NCBI GenBank assembly: GCA_035642125.1
Contig: DASQSZ010000045.1
Coordinates: 1 to 44,419 of the forward strand
From: CALAED01 sp937891035
GTDB taxonomy: Bacteria > Actinomycetota > Actinomycetes > Streptosporangiales > Streptosporangiaceae
Reading direction: 5' to 3'
Length of the DNA stretch: 44,419 nt
Below the pieces are notes generated by a model. It was given only the letters and a program-made list of their open reading frames with translations. It was not told the origin of the DNA and did no database searches. Of this stretch, positions 35,234-42,765 are shown one piece after another; within the stretch, counting starts at the first letter, position 1; each line of letters opens with the position of its first letter. Position numbers and translations under genes: made by a program.

Positions 35234-37051
35234 ATGGCCAAGACGACCAAGCGGACGCAGGTAAGGTCCGTGCTCGGAGCGCTGTACGACAAAGGCGCTC
35301 AACGGCTCGACCGGACCGTCGGCTGGCACCGGCTCCCGACCCCGTTGGGCGTGCTGGTCCTCATCGGTCTGCGGAGCGCCCTGCGAAAGCGGAATCTCTA
35401 TGACACCAGCGGCCAGCCGGCCACTGACCTGCCGCCGATTTCCGGCCCGTCGGAGGAGAACCATACCGTCCGTACCGCGGACGGGACCTACAACGATCTG
35501 GACGACCCGCGCATGGGTATGGCCGGGTCGCGGTTCGGGCGCAACGTCCCGATCGACCGGACCCATCCCGAACCGCGGTCACAGCTGCTGTCCCCCAGTC
35601 CCCGGCTGGTCAGCCGCGCCCTGCTGACCCGCGATGAGTTCATTCCCGCCACGTCGGTGAACGCCCTCGTGGCCGCCTGGCTGCAGTTCATGATCCGCGA
35701 TTGGTTCAGCCATGGAAAAAGCCCGAAGGACGACCCTTGGGAGATACCGCTGCCCGTGGACGATCCATGGCCGGAGCGGCCGATGCGGATCATGCGGACC
35801 CGGCCGGATCCCACCGCACCGCCCGGCAGCACACTCCCGCCGACGTACGCGAACACCGAAACGCACTGGTGGGACGCCTCCCAGATCTACGGATCGACAC
35901 CAGAACACCAAAAGTTCGTCCGGACCGGCCAGGACGGAAAGCTCCGCATCGCGGGAAACGGCCTGCCGGCCATGCCCGACGATCCCGATCAAGATCCCAG
36001 GCGGGTACCCGGGTTCTGGCTCGGTCTGCTGATGATGCAGACGCTGTTCACGCTCGAGCACAACGCGATCTGCGATCGGCTCCGCGCCGAATACCCCAAC
36101 TGGTCCGACGAGGAGATCTACCAACGCGCGCGCCTCATCAACGCCGCGCTCATCGCCAAGATCCACACGGTGGAATGGACGCCCGCGGTCATCAGCCACC
36201 CCACCACCAAGCTGGCCTTGCGCGCCAACTGGTGGGGCATCGCCGGCGAACGCGTGCACCGGCGTTTCGGCCGAATCAGCGGCAGCGAGATCATCAGCGG
36301 CATCCCCGGGTCGGACACCGACCACCACGGCGTTCCCTACGCCCTCACCGAAGAGTTCGTCGCGGTCTACCGCATGCATCCGTTGGTCCCCGATGAGTTC
36401 GACCTGCGGGCCGCATCCGACGACCAGTCGCTGACCAGGGCGACCATGCGGAATCTGGCCGGCGCCGGCGCCGTCGACGTGGCACTGCGCCTGGGCCTGA
36501 CCGACCTGCTGTACTCCTTCGGCACCGCCCACCCCGGCCTGGTGACCCTGCACAACTTCCCGCGATTCCTGCAGGAGTTCCAACGGCCGGACGGAAAACT
36601 GCAAGACCTCGCCGCCACCGACATCCTGCGTTCGAGGGAGCTGGGGGTGCCGCGCTACAACGAGTTCCGCCGGCTCTTGCGCCTCGCCCCGGCGGCGAAC
36701 TTCGCCGACCTCACCGACAACGCGCAGTGGGCCAGCGAGATCGAAGCGGTGTACGACGGAGACATCGAACGCGTTGACCTCACGGTCGGCATGTACGCCG
36801 AGCGGCGGCCCAAGGGATTCGCCTTCAGCGACACCGCCTTCCGCATCTTCATCCTGATGGCTTCGCGCCGGCTCAACAGCGATCGGTTCCTCACCACCGC
36901 CTACACCCCCGCGGTCTACACCAAGGCCGGGCTCGACTGGATCGACGACAACACGATGGCCTCGGTGCTGCTCCGCCACTACCCGGCTCTGCGCCACGCC
37001 CTCGACTCGGTGCCCAATGCCTTCACCCCGTGGACCCGCCCGAAGGGATGA
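35234..37051 (+). CDS. Heme peroxidase/dioxygenase of the animal-peroxidase (alpha-dioxygenase-like) family
   Basis: This 605-residue protein starts at ATG 35234, with AGGTGA seven bases upstream. It shows the fatty-acid dioxygenase/peroxidase layout: the ALVAAWLQFMIRDWFSH segment (residues 145-160), WWDASQIYGST, LFTLEHNAICDRL, IAKIHTVEW, and the proximal-heme region VYRMHPLVPDEFDL (His382). Family enzymes bind heme and oxygenate lipids or act as peroxidases. The distal position, usually His in the pattern QFxxHDWFxH, is Arg155 here (codon CGC at 35696-35698; CAC would be His). The neighbouring His160 is retained. Loss of the distal His should weaken peroxide or oxygen chemistry unless it is compensated. 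There is no signal peptide. The stop overlaps the start of a hydrolase stub. Confidence 0.88.
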   Translation: MAKTTKRTQVRSVLGALYDKGAQRLDRTVGWHRLPTPLGVLVLIGLRSALRKRNLYDTSGQPATDLPPISGPSEENHTVRTADGTYNDLDDPRMGMAGSRFGRNVPIDRTHPEPRSQLLSPSPRLVSRALLTRDEFIPATSVNALVAAWLQFMIRDWFSHGKSPKDDPWEIPLPVDDPWPERPMRIMRTRPDPTAPPGSTLPPTYANTETHWWDASQIYGSTPEHQKFVRTGQDGKLRIAGNGLPAMPDDPDQDPRRVPGFWLGLLMMQTLFTLEHNAICDRLRAEYPNWSDEEIYQRARLINAALIAKIHTVEWTPAVISHPTTKLALRANWWGIAGERVHRRFGRISGSEIISGIPGSDTDHHGVPYALTEEFVAVYRMHPLVPDEFDLRAASDDQSLTRATMRNLAGAGAVDVALRLGLTDLLYSFGTAHPGLVTLHNFPRFLQEFQRPDGKLQDLAATDILRSRELGVPRYNEFRRLLRLAPAANFADLTDNAQWASEIEAVYDGDIERVDLTVGMYAERRPKGFAFSDTAFRIFILMASRRLNSDRFLTTAYTPAVYTKAGLDWIDDNTMASVLLRHYPALRHALDSVPNAFTPWTRPKG

Positions 37052-37179
37052 GAATCGCCGCCGCCGAGCGTCCGCATGAGGTCGTCACCCTGCCGACCGG
37101 CCACTGCCCGCAATGGAGCCGCCCCGACCTGGTCGCCGCCCTTCTCGCCCGCATCGCGCACGCCCTCGTCAACCGCTGA
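37048..37179 (+). pseudogene. C-terminal stub of an alpha/beta hydrolase
   Basis: A 43-residue frame beginning ATG 37048 (ATGA overlap with the heme enzyme stop) encodes HEVVTLPTGHCPQWSRPDLV and so on, ending in LLARIAHALVNR. This is the characteristic end of alpha/beta-hydrolase proteins, where the catalytic His lies in the LP-GH-P-W-RP motif. The nucleophile and the rest of the fold are absent, so it is probably what remains of a gene fused by deletion to the end of its neighbour. Confidence 0.6.
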
Positions 37180-37214
37180 CGGCCCGCGACCCCGGCCCGT
37201 GCGTCCCTGGACGG

Positions 37215-38030
37215 TCAGCCGCCCACACGCTGGCCGGCGTCGCGCCGGCGCGGGTGGTGTCCGCCGATGCGCTTGGTGGCCCGTTCGGCCGCCGCGGCGA
37301 CCTCGTCGCCGACGCGCGCCATCTCGCGGCCGGTCAACTGACTGGTGGTGCCGACGACCACGAGCAGCAGCGCAGGGTGCCCCTCAGGACCGAAAACCGC
37401 GGCGGCCACGGCGTTGTGGTCCGGGTAGTACTCCCCACGACTCGTCGCGTATCCGCGTTGCCTGGTCAGCCTCAGTTCGCGGCCGAACTCGTCGGGGTCG
37501 ACGACCGAATTCGGCGTCCGGCCGGGCAGCGGGTGCCGGTTCAGCAGCTCGGTCACCGCGGCGGGCGCCGCCCAGGCGAACCACGCCTTGACCGCGACCG
37601 CTCCGGTCGGCGGGAACACCGCGCCGATGTCGATGGTCACCCTGATCGGCCGCCGGCTTTCCACCCGGTCACGTACAACGAACCTCTCGTGCTCATCGCG
37701 GGTCATCAAGAAGCAGCCGAGCCCGGTCGTCTCGCTGACCCGCCGTGCCTCCTCGACGGCGATCTTCAGGCGCTGGCCGAGCCGGTCGACAAGCGATCCG
37801 AGCTCGGCCAGGTACAGCCCGAGGCGGTAGGTCTTGGTCGACGGCTCGCCCGCGATCACGCGACCGGTCTCCAGTGTCTTCAGCAGGTTGAAACACGTGG
37901 AGACGTTGATCGAGGTGGCCCGCGCGATCTCGCTCAACGTCGCGGGCTCGTTGCCGCGCACACGGAGGAACTCCAGGATCGCCAGCGCGTTCCGGATCGC
38001 CGGCACGCTCTTCCCCGCATGCTCGGACAC
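37215..38030 (-). CDS. IclR-family transcriptional regulator
   Basis: The N-terminal winged helix (SVPAIRNALAILEFL, then LSEIARATSINVSTCFNLLKTL) is followed by the IclR effector domain (YRLGLYLAELGSLVDRL, GAVFPPTGAVAVKAWFAW, RGYATSRGEYYPDHNAVAAAVF). With the GTG start at 38030 (GGGGA upstream) the product is 271 residues, the usual size. An alternative ATG at 38096 overlaps the cupin stop as ATGA and would add 22 unconserved residues. It lies directly downstream of a gentisate-dioxygenase-like cupin and probably controls that gene, as IclR proteins often do for aromatic degradation. Confidence 0.9.
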   Translation of the reverse strand: MSEHAGKSVPAIRNALAILEFLRVRGNEPATLSEIARATSINVSTCFNLLKTLETGRVIAGEPSTKTYRLGLYLAELGSLVDRLGQRLKIAVEEARRVSETTGLGCFLMTRDEHERFVVRDRVESRRPIRVTIDIGAVFPPTGAVAVKAWFAWAAPAAVTELLNRHPLPGRTPNSVVDPDEFGRELRLTRQRGYATSRGEYYPDHNAVAAAVFGPEGHPALLLVVVGTTSQLTGREMARVGDEVAAAAERATKRIGGHHPRRRDAGQRVGG

Positions 38031-38092
38031 CTCACGTCCCCGGTCTGGGACGGGCCGCACCCGGTGGCCGGCGCGTGGCGGCGGCCAACGCG

Positions 38093-38707
38093 TCACCCGT
38101 CCGATGCGTGCACGATGTGCGGCGCCGACGCCACGTCCTCATGGTCTTCCTGGGCGCTCCACGACGCCGCGCGCTCGCGTACGAGGTGCTGGGTGTTCTC
38201 GTCGCCGATCGGCTCCTGCCAAAACAGCGCCCTGGCCTGAGCGAGCAGCGGGAGGTCATGGATCGCGATCATAGTCGCGTCGCCCTCGCCGTCGTTGACG
38301 AAGGAGTGGTCGTGCCAGGCGGGGCAGGTGAAGAAGTCGCCGGCCTGGAACCTGATTTCCTTGCCATTGACCGTCGCGTAACCGCTGCCCTCGATCCAGT
38401 AGTAGATCGCGACCGAGTTGTGCCGATGGCCGGGGATGCTCTCCCCCGGGTGGATGCGCTGGACCCCGACGAAGATCAGCGGCGAGGCGCCCGGCGCCCC
38501 CTCCCACTGCCGATTCACCAACGCCGCGAACCGCCGGTACGCCGGGTAACGCTTCGGGTGGCCGCTCATCTCGTCGAGGACCGCCTTGATGTCCTGCCAC
38601 CGCCACACCCCCGGCTCGGTGTCGGCCGGGATCATCGACTTGAAGTACGCGTCCGGGTTCATGATCACGGATCCCTTGCCCACCTGTGCCTGCCGGTCGT
38701 CGCTCAT
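38093..38707 (-). CDS. Cupin dioxygenase, gentisate 1,2-dioxygenase-like
   Basis: This 204-residue protein starts at ATG 38707, with AAGGAG nine bases upstream (an earlier ATG at 38716 follows the AAGGAG without spacing). It has one cupin core: PGHRHNSVAIYYWIEGSG, KEIRFQAGDFFTCPAWHDHS. The HxH metal ligands and the pattern around them match the N-terminal cupin of gentisate and 1-hydroxy-2-naphthoate dioxygenases, which cleave hydroxylated aromatic acids with Fe(II). It is shorter than those bicupins (about 350 residues), so the substrate is uncertain. It is transcribed with the IclR gene. Confidence 0.82.
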   Translation of the reverse strand: MSDDRQAQVGKGSVIMNPDAYFKSMIPADTEPGVWRWQDIKAVLDEMSGHPKRYPAYRRFAALVNRQWEGAPGASPLIFVGVQRIHPGESIPGHRHNSVAIYYWIEGSGYATVNGKEIRFQAGDFFTCPAWHDHSFVNDGEGDATMIAIHDLPLLAQARALFWQEPIGDENTQHLVRERAASWSAQEDHEDVASAPHIVHASDG

Positions 38708-39090
38708 CTTGCCCATCTCCTTTCTTTCTAGAGAAAATACTCCTCTCAGGAGAAAAGGCCAGAGCGCACTCGATCCCCGCGGCACCATCTCGTCCTGTGC
38801 GGCACCGCGCGGGAGCAGCGATCAACGCGACGCGCGAGGCGCGCGCCCCAGACCACGCCAGGAAAATAGAGATATCCGGAATTTGACGTGCCGAATACGC
38901 TGTCGAATTCGCGCGAAGTCGGCTTGGTTCACGCCTTGAAGCTCTTTTTCCGGCCGCCGCACGCATAGTGTCCTTACGTGCTCATCCGGCTGCGGAAAGT
39001 ATGAACATCCAGGTCAGGGGGTAGACCTCCGGACAGACTGTGAAGACAAGTTCTGGTCGGCGACGTTTCTCAGATCGGTCATTGGCGGTC
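38708..39090. promoter_or_regulatory. Divergent intergenic region between the cupin and aquaglyceroporin genes
   Basis: This 383-base region has no gene that I recognise. Beside the cupin ribosome site lie two small dyads: TTTCT-AG-AGAAA (38725-38736) and CTCCT-CTC-AGGAG (about 38741-38753). These are candidate binding sites for the IclR regulator. The stretch around 38870-39000 is AT-richer and probably holds the promoter of the plus-strand gene. Confidence 0.45.
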
Positions 39091-40125
39091 ATGGCGAACA
39101 CGATGGAAAGAATGCTCCCCCGCAGCACGCCATTCATGCGACTGCGGGCCACGCTCGGCGGCGAGATGCTCGCCGAGTTCTTCGGTACGTTCGTCTTGAT
39201 CCTCATCGGCGACGGTTCGGTCGCGCTCGCGGTCGTCGGCCTGCCCGGCTCGGGGCGCCAAAACCTCGCCATCGACCCGTTCGGCCCGGGCAACTGGCTC
39301 ATCATCGCCTTCGGCTGGGCGTTCGCGGTCACGTTCGCGGTGTACGCGGCCGGCGGCGTGAGCGGGGCGCACATCAACCCCGCGGTCACGCTGAGCTTCG
39401 CGGCGCGCCGGGGTTTCCCCTGGCGCAAAGTGGTCCCGTACTGGGTCGCGCAGGTCGCCGGCGCGCTCACCGCGGCCGCCGTGGTCAAGGCGACGTACTG
39501 GGGTGCGATCAACTGGTTCAACGAAACCAGACAGATCCCCAAGAGCGAATCGCTCGACACGTTCGCGATATTCGCGACGTTTCCCGCGGAATATTGGAAC
39601 GGGGATTGGACCGGCCCGTTCGTCGACCAGATCGTCGGCACCGCGATCCTGGTAGCGCTGATCGCCGCGCTGATCGACGGTCGTAACCTGGCGCCCAAGG
39701 GCAACGTCTCCGCGCTGCTGATCGGCCTGGTCGTCGCGGCCATCGGGCTCGCCTACGGTACGAACGCGGGGTATGCGATCAACCCCGCTCGCGACCTCGG
39801 ACCGCGCCTGTTCACCTACGCGGACGGCTGGGGGCCGCTCGCGTTTCCCGGCAGATTCGAATGGTTCGACAACTACTGGTGGATACCGATCGCGGGTCCG
39901 CTGATCGGCGGCCTGCTCGGCATCCTGCTCTATGACTTCTTCATCGGTCAGGTGCTCAAGGCGCGGGCGGAAGCGCCCGTGCCAACGGCGCCCGAGCCCG
40001 GCCGGGTCCCCGAGCCGACGCCCACGGAGCGCCACAGCCGGCCCACCGGAGATGCGGGCGAGGGCAAGCGCGAGGGCGGGAGGGGGAACGACTCCCCGGG
40101 CGAGCGTCCCCCGGGCTACACGTGA
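39091..40125 (+). CDS. MIP-family channel, aquaglyceroporin (GlpF-like)
   Basis: This is a membrane channel of about 344 residues with both signature loops: HINPAVTL (NPA at about residue 96) and AINPARDLGPRL (NPA at about 231). The Asp after the second NPAR is typical of glycerol-conducting members rather than strict water channels. Six hydrophobic segments are visible, beginning with MLAEFFGTFVLILIG. The loop between the halves is long (WFNETRQIP to WTGPFVDQ). The C-terminus (about 60 residues) is a charged, Pro/Gly-rich cytosolic tail of low complexity. The start is uncertain: GTG 39040, ATG 39091 and ATG 39103 are all possible. No glycerol kinase is adjacent. Confidence 0.88.
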   Translation: MANTMERMLPRSTPFMRLRATLGGEMLAEFFGTFVLILIGDGSVALAVVGLPGSGRQNLAIDPFGPGNWLIIAFGWAFAVTFAVYAAGGVSGAHINPAVTLSFAARRGFPWRKVVPYWVAQVAGALTAAAVVKATYWGAINWFNETRQIPKSESLDTFAIFATFPAEYWNGDWTGPFVDQIVGTAILVALIAALIDGRNLAPKGNVSALLIGLVVAAIGLAYGTNAGYAINPARDLGPRLFTYADGWGPLAFPGRFEWFDNYWWIPIAGPLIGGLLGILLYDFFIGQVLKARAEAPVPTAPEPGRVPEPTPTERHSRPTGDAGEGKREGGRGNDSPGERPPGYT

Positions 40126-40179
40126 CGCCGATCGATGAGATCGGATCGCAGCCGCCGCCTGGGCCGGCCTGCGCGCGAT

Positions 40180-40815
40180 TCAGGCCAGGGCGATGGCCGC
40201 CTCAAGCAGCCATTGGACGACCTCGGTGTGATGTCGGGCCTTGAGGAGATCGTCGCCCCAGGCGTACAGGCCATGGTCGGCGACCACCACGGCAGGCACC
40301 CGGGGATCCCGCGCCGCTGCGAACCGGTCGCCAAGCTCGACCATGTCCTGGCTATTGCCGATCACGGGCACCCGGACCCGTTCGCCGGCGGCGGCGACGC
40401 CGATGCCCTTGAGCATCTCCAGGTCCGACAGCTCGACGCCGCGCGGCCAGCGTCGCCCGGCGACCACCGCGGCCACGGTATGGATATGGACGACCGCGCC
40501 GGCGCCGGTGATGCCGGCGACCCGCGCGTGCAGCGGGGATTCGGCCGACGGCCGCGCCAGGGCGGCGGCCTCCTCGGTCGTCGCCCGCGCCGCGGCCACC
40601 GGCCGTCCCGCAGCGTCGACGACCGCGATGTCGGCGGGGGTCAGCGCGCCCTTGTCGAGGCCGCTGGCGGTCACCGCCAGCCACAACGGGTCGCGGGAGA
40701 CGACCATCGACAGGTTCCCTGAGGTGCCTCGCATCCAGCCGAACGAGGCGAACCTGGCCGCCTCGGCGGCGAGCGCGGCGCCGGCCTCGGCCGGCCCTAC
40801 GTTCGATCTGGACAT
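40180..40815 (-). CDS. mtnB: Methylthioribulose-1-phosphate dehydratase (class II aldolase family)
   Basis: This 211-residue protein of the class II aldolase/adducin fold has MRGTSGNLSMVV, the acid-base Glu92 in SAESPLH, zinc ligands His110 and His112 in VHIHT, and the third His181 in ADHGLYAWG. It dehydrates methylthioribulose 1-phosphate in methionine salvage. The identity rests on the motif set plus the adjoining mtnD, with mtnC divergent; a generic sugar-phosphate aldolase is excluded by this context. The start ATG has GAGGGG about ten bases upstream. The gene is 56 bases after mtnD on the same strand. Confidence 0.93.
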   Translation of the reverse strand: MSRSNVGPAEAGAALAAEAARFASFGWMRGTSGNLSMVVSRDPLWLAVTASGLDKGALTPADIAVVDAAGRPVAAARATTEEAAALARPSAESPLHARVAGITGAGAVVHIHTVAAVVAGRRWPRGVELSDLEMLKGIGVAAAGERVRVPVIGNSQDMVELGDRFAAARDPRVPAVVVADHGLYAWGDDLLKARHHTEVVQWLLEAAIALA

Positions 40816-40871
40816 GGGACGTGGACCCCTCGTCTTGGACCGATGCGATGGCCGGCGGCGGCGATCGCCCG

Positions 40872-41468
40872 TCAGGCCGCGCCCAGCGTCGCGGCGCGCG
40901 CCCGTACCGCGTCGAAGTCCGGGAAGCGCCCGGAGATGTCGCTGCCGGTGGGGATGCCGATCCAGCCCTCCGGGTTGTGGAAAAAGCGGATCGCCGTGAA
41001 GTCGGGGGCCGGGCCGGTGTCGAACCAGTGCGTGGTGCCCCGGGGGACGGCGAGCAGATCACCGGCCGTCGCGTAGACCGCGTGCACCTTGTCGCCGATA
41101 TGCAGGAAAAAGGTGCCCGCCCCGCGCACCATGAACCTGACCTCGTCATCATCGCCGTGGGTGTGCTCGTCGATGAACTTGGCGCGCAGGGACCTGGCCG
41201 TCTCCGCCCAGCCGGGATCGTCGCTCGGGTGAATGGTGGCGACGTCGACGGTGACGAAGCCCTCGGCCGTGCGGATGTCCTTGACCGTGTCACGGTAGGC
41301 GTCGAGCACGTCGTCCGGCGCGGCGTCCGGGCCGATCCCGGGCTGGAGGTCCAGCCGCTCGAAACCGCACCCGAACTGGTTGAGGACGGCGTTGATCTCG
41401 GCCGGCTCCGGCGTCTGCCGCACCGTCGTCGCCGGGTCGTCGTCCGGCCATGTGATAAGGAGTGACAT
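40872..41468 (-). CDS. mtnD: Acireductone dioxygenase
   Basis: This 198-residue protein starts at ATG 41468, with GGGAGG eight bases upstream (a start at 41495 would add nine residues). It is a cupin enzyme with the family metal set His102, His104 and Glu109 in DEHTHGDDDEVRF, plus His147 in PRGTTHWFD. It oxidises the acireductone made by MtnC to the keto-acid precursor of methionine (Fe form). It forms a two-gene unit with mtnB. Confidence 0.95.
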   Translation of the reverse strand: MSLLITWPDDDPATTVRQTPEPAEINAVLNQFGCGFERLDLQPGIGPDAAPDDVLDAYRDTVKDIRTAEGFVTVDVATIHPSDDPGWAETARSLRAKFIDEHTHGDDDEVRFMVRGAGTFFLHIGDKVHAVYATAGDLLAVPRGTTHWFDTGPAPDFTAIRFFHNPEGWIGIPTGSDISGRFPDFDAVRARAATLGAA

Positions 41469-41619
41469 GACGCGATCCTCCCATCCACCGATCACCGGAT
41501 GCGTGTACGTTGCACGGCAATCCCTGTCCGCTCTGTAGGTTACTCACGCTATCCGGATGGCCTACCGGGATCCAGGCCGCGCGGGTGAGCCGGCCGGCCC
41601 GGTCCGGAAGGGAGTCCCA
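41469..41619. promoter_or_regulatory. Divergent promoter region of the methionine-salvage genes
   Basis: This 151-base region lies between mtnD (minus) and mtnC (plus). It must hold both promoters. I looked for a SAM riboswitch fold and saw none of the conserved boxes. Confidence 0.5.
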
Positions 41620-42339
41620 TTGCAGCTGCGCACCGTCGTCATCGACATCGAGGGCACAACCGGGGCCGCCGCGTTCGTGGTGGATCGCCTCTATCCGTAC
41701 GCGGCGGAGCGGCTGCGCGGCTGGGTCGACGACCATGGAGCCGATCCCGAGACCGCCCGCGCCATCGCCCAGGTACGCGAGCTGATCGGCGCGCCGCGGG
41801 CCGACGCATCACAGGTCGTCGCGGCGCTGTTGGACTGGCAGGCGGCCGACCAGAAGGTCACTCCGCTGAAGACGCTCCAGGGCAAGATCTGGGAACGCGG
41901 ATTCGCGAGCGGCGAGCTGACCTCGCACTTCTTCCCGGACGCCATCCCGGCGCTGCGGGCCTGGAAGGCGGCCGGCAAGCAGCTGTATGTCTTCTCTTCG
42001 GGATCGGTGGCCGCGCAGCGCTCCTGGTTCGGCCACTCCCCCGAGGGCGATCTGCGGCCGCTTTTGTCGGGGCATTTCGACACAGAGAACGCCGGGCCCA
42101 AGCGGGCCGCCGACTCCTACCGCGCCATCACCGCGGCCATCGGCGCCGACCCCACGGCGACCGTGTTCTTGTCCGATCTGGTCGACGAGCTCGACGCGGC
42201 CCGCGCCGCCGGCTGGCACACGGTCGGCGTCCGCCGGCCCGGCGAGCCCTACTACGAACACGGCGTTGGTGATCATTTGGCGGTGGCGTCGCTGGCCGAC
42301 CTCGACCTGTCCGGCGATCGGCCGGCCCGCCTGCGTTGA
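41620..42339 (+). CDS. mtnC: Acireductone synthase (enolase-phosphatase E1)
   Basis: This 239-residue haloacid-dehalogenase-family enzyme has the nucleophile motif DIEGTT (residues 9-14), motif II FSSGS, a conserved Lys in AGPKRAADSY and the acidic motif FLSDLVDELDAA. It enolises and dephosphorylates diketomethylthiopentyl phosphate, the step between MtnB and MtnD. The preferred start is TTG 41620, preceded by AAGGGAG at ideal spacing; a start at 41557 would add 21 unconserved residues. It is divergent from mtnBD, so the three consecutive steps are all in one place. No mtnA (isomerase) is in the window. Confidence 0.93.
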   Translation: MQLRTVVIDIEGTTGAAAFVVDRLYPYAAERLRGWVDDHGADPETARAIAQVRELIGAPRADASQVVAALLDWQAADQKVTPLKTLQGKIWERGFASGELTSHFFPDAIPALRAWKAAGKQLYVFSSGSVAAQRSWFGHSPEGDLRPLLSGHFDTENAGPKRAADSYRAITAAIGADPTATVFLSDLVDELDAARAAGWHTVGVRRPGEPYYEHGVGDHLAVASLADLDLSGDRPARLR

Positions 42340-42380
42340 ACCGCACCGCCCATGAACCGCACCGCCCATGAACCGCACCG
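42337..42380 (+). repeat. 16-base tandem repeat at the mtnC stop codon
   Basis: TGAACCGCACCGCCCA occurs twice in full and once as a 12-base partial copy. The first copy contains the mtnC stop codon. It probably arose by slippage. Confidence 0.9.
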
Positions 42381-42765
42381 GGATGAGCCCGCCGGCGCCA
42401 GGCCGCTGGGCCCGGCAGCGCCGTCAGGGGTGGTCCGAACCTGGCCCACAGCACGTGGGACAGCAGTTCGTCCAGCTCGGCGACGTCCGGCGCGGCCGGC
42501 TCACGGGGCCTCCCGCCCGGCCGCCGTGAGTCGGGACCAACGTGGACGGCACTGATCTGGCCGGTGGCGCCGCGCCAGCCGCTTCGCAGCGCCAGGCTCA
42601 GCCGCCGTACGTCCGGATCCGTGGCGTTGGCGTCCACCCAGTCGCGGGGTCGCTCGGCTTCGCTCTTTGGGATAACGGTATGGAGCGCCGTAGCGGATCG
42701 CTCCGGGGCGCCCGGGCCGGGGCACGAGCCGGGAGCGCGCGCGGAGTGGAGGGCGGGGCGACCGA
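42381..42765. other. Intergenic stretch with a possible decayed minus-strand gene
   Basis: About 385 bases lie between mtnC and selD. On the minus strand a frame without a good start carries coding-like peptide (DPDVRRLSLALRSGW, DVAELDELLSHVLWARFG) directly after the selD stop. It has no ribosome site or recognisable family and runs into the tandem repeat. It may be a gene fragment. I see no tRNA-Sec here. Confidence 0.3.

Noticed and set aside
41469..41619. SAM riboswitch before the methionine-salvage genes
   Set aside because: No conserved riboswitch core or plausible multi-helix fold was seen.
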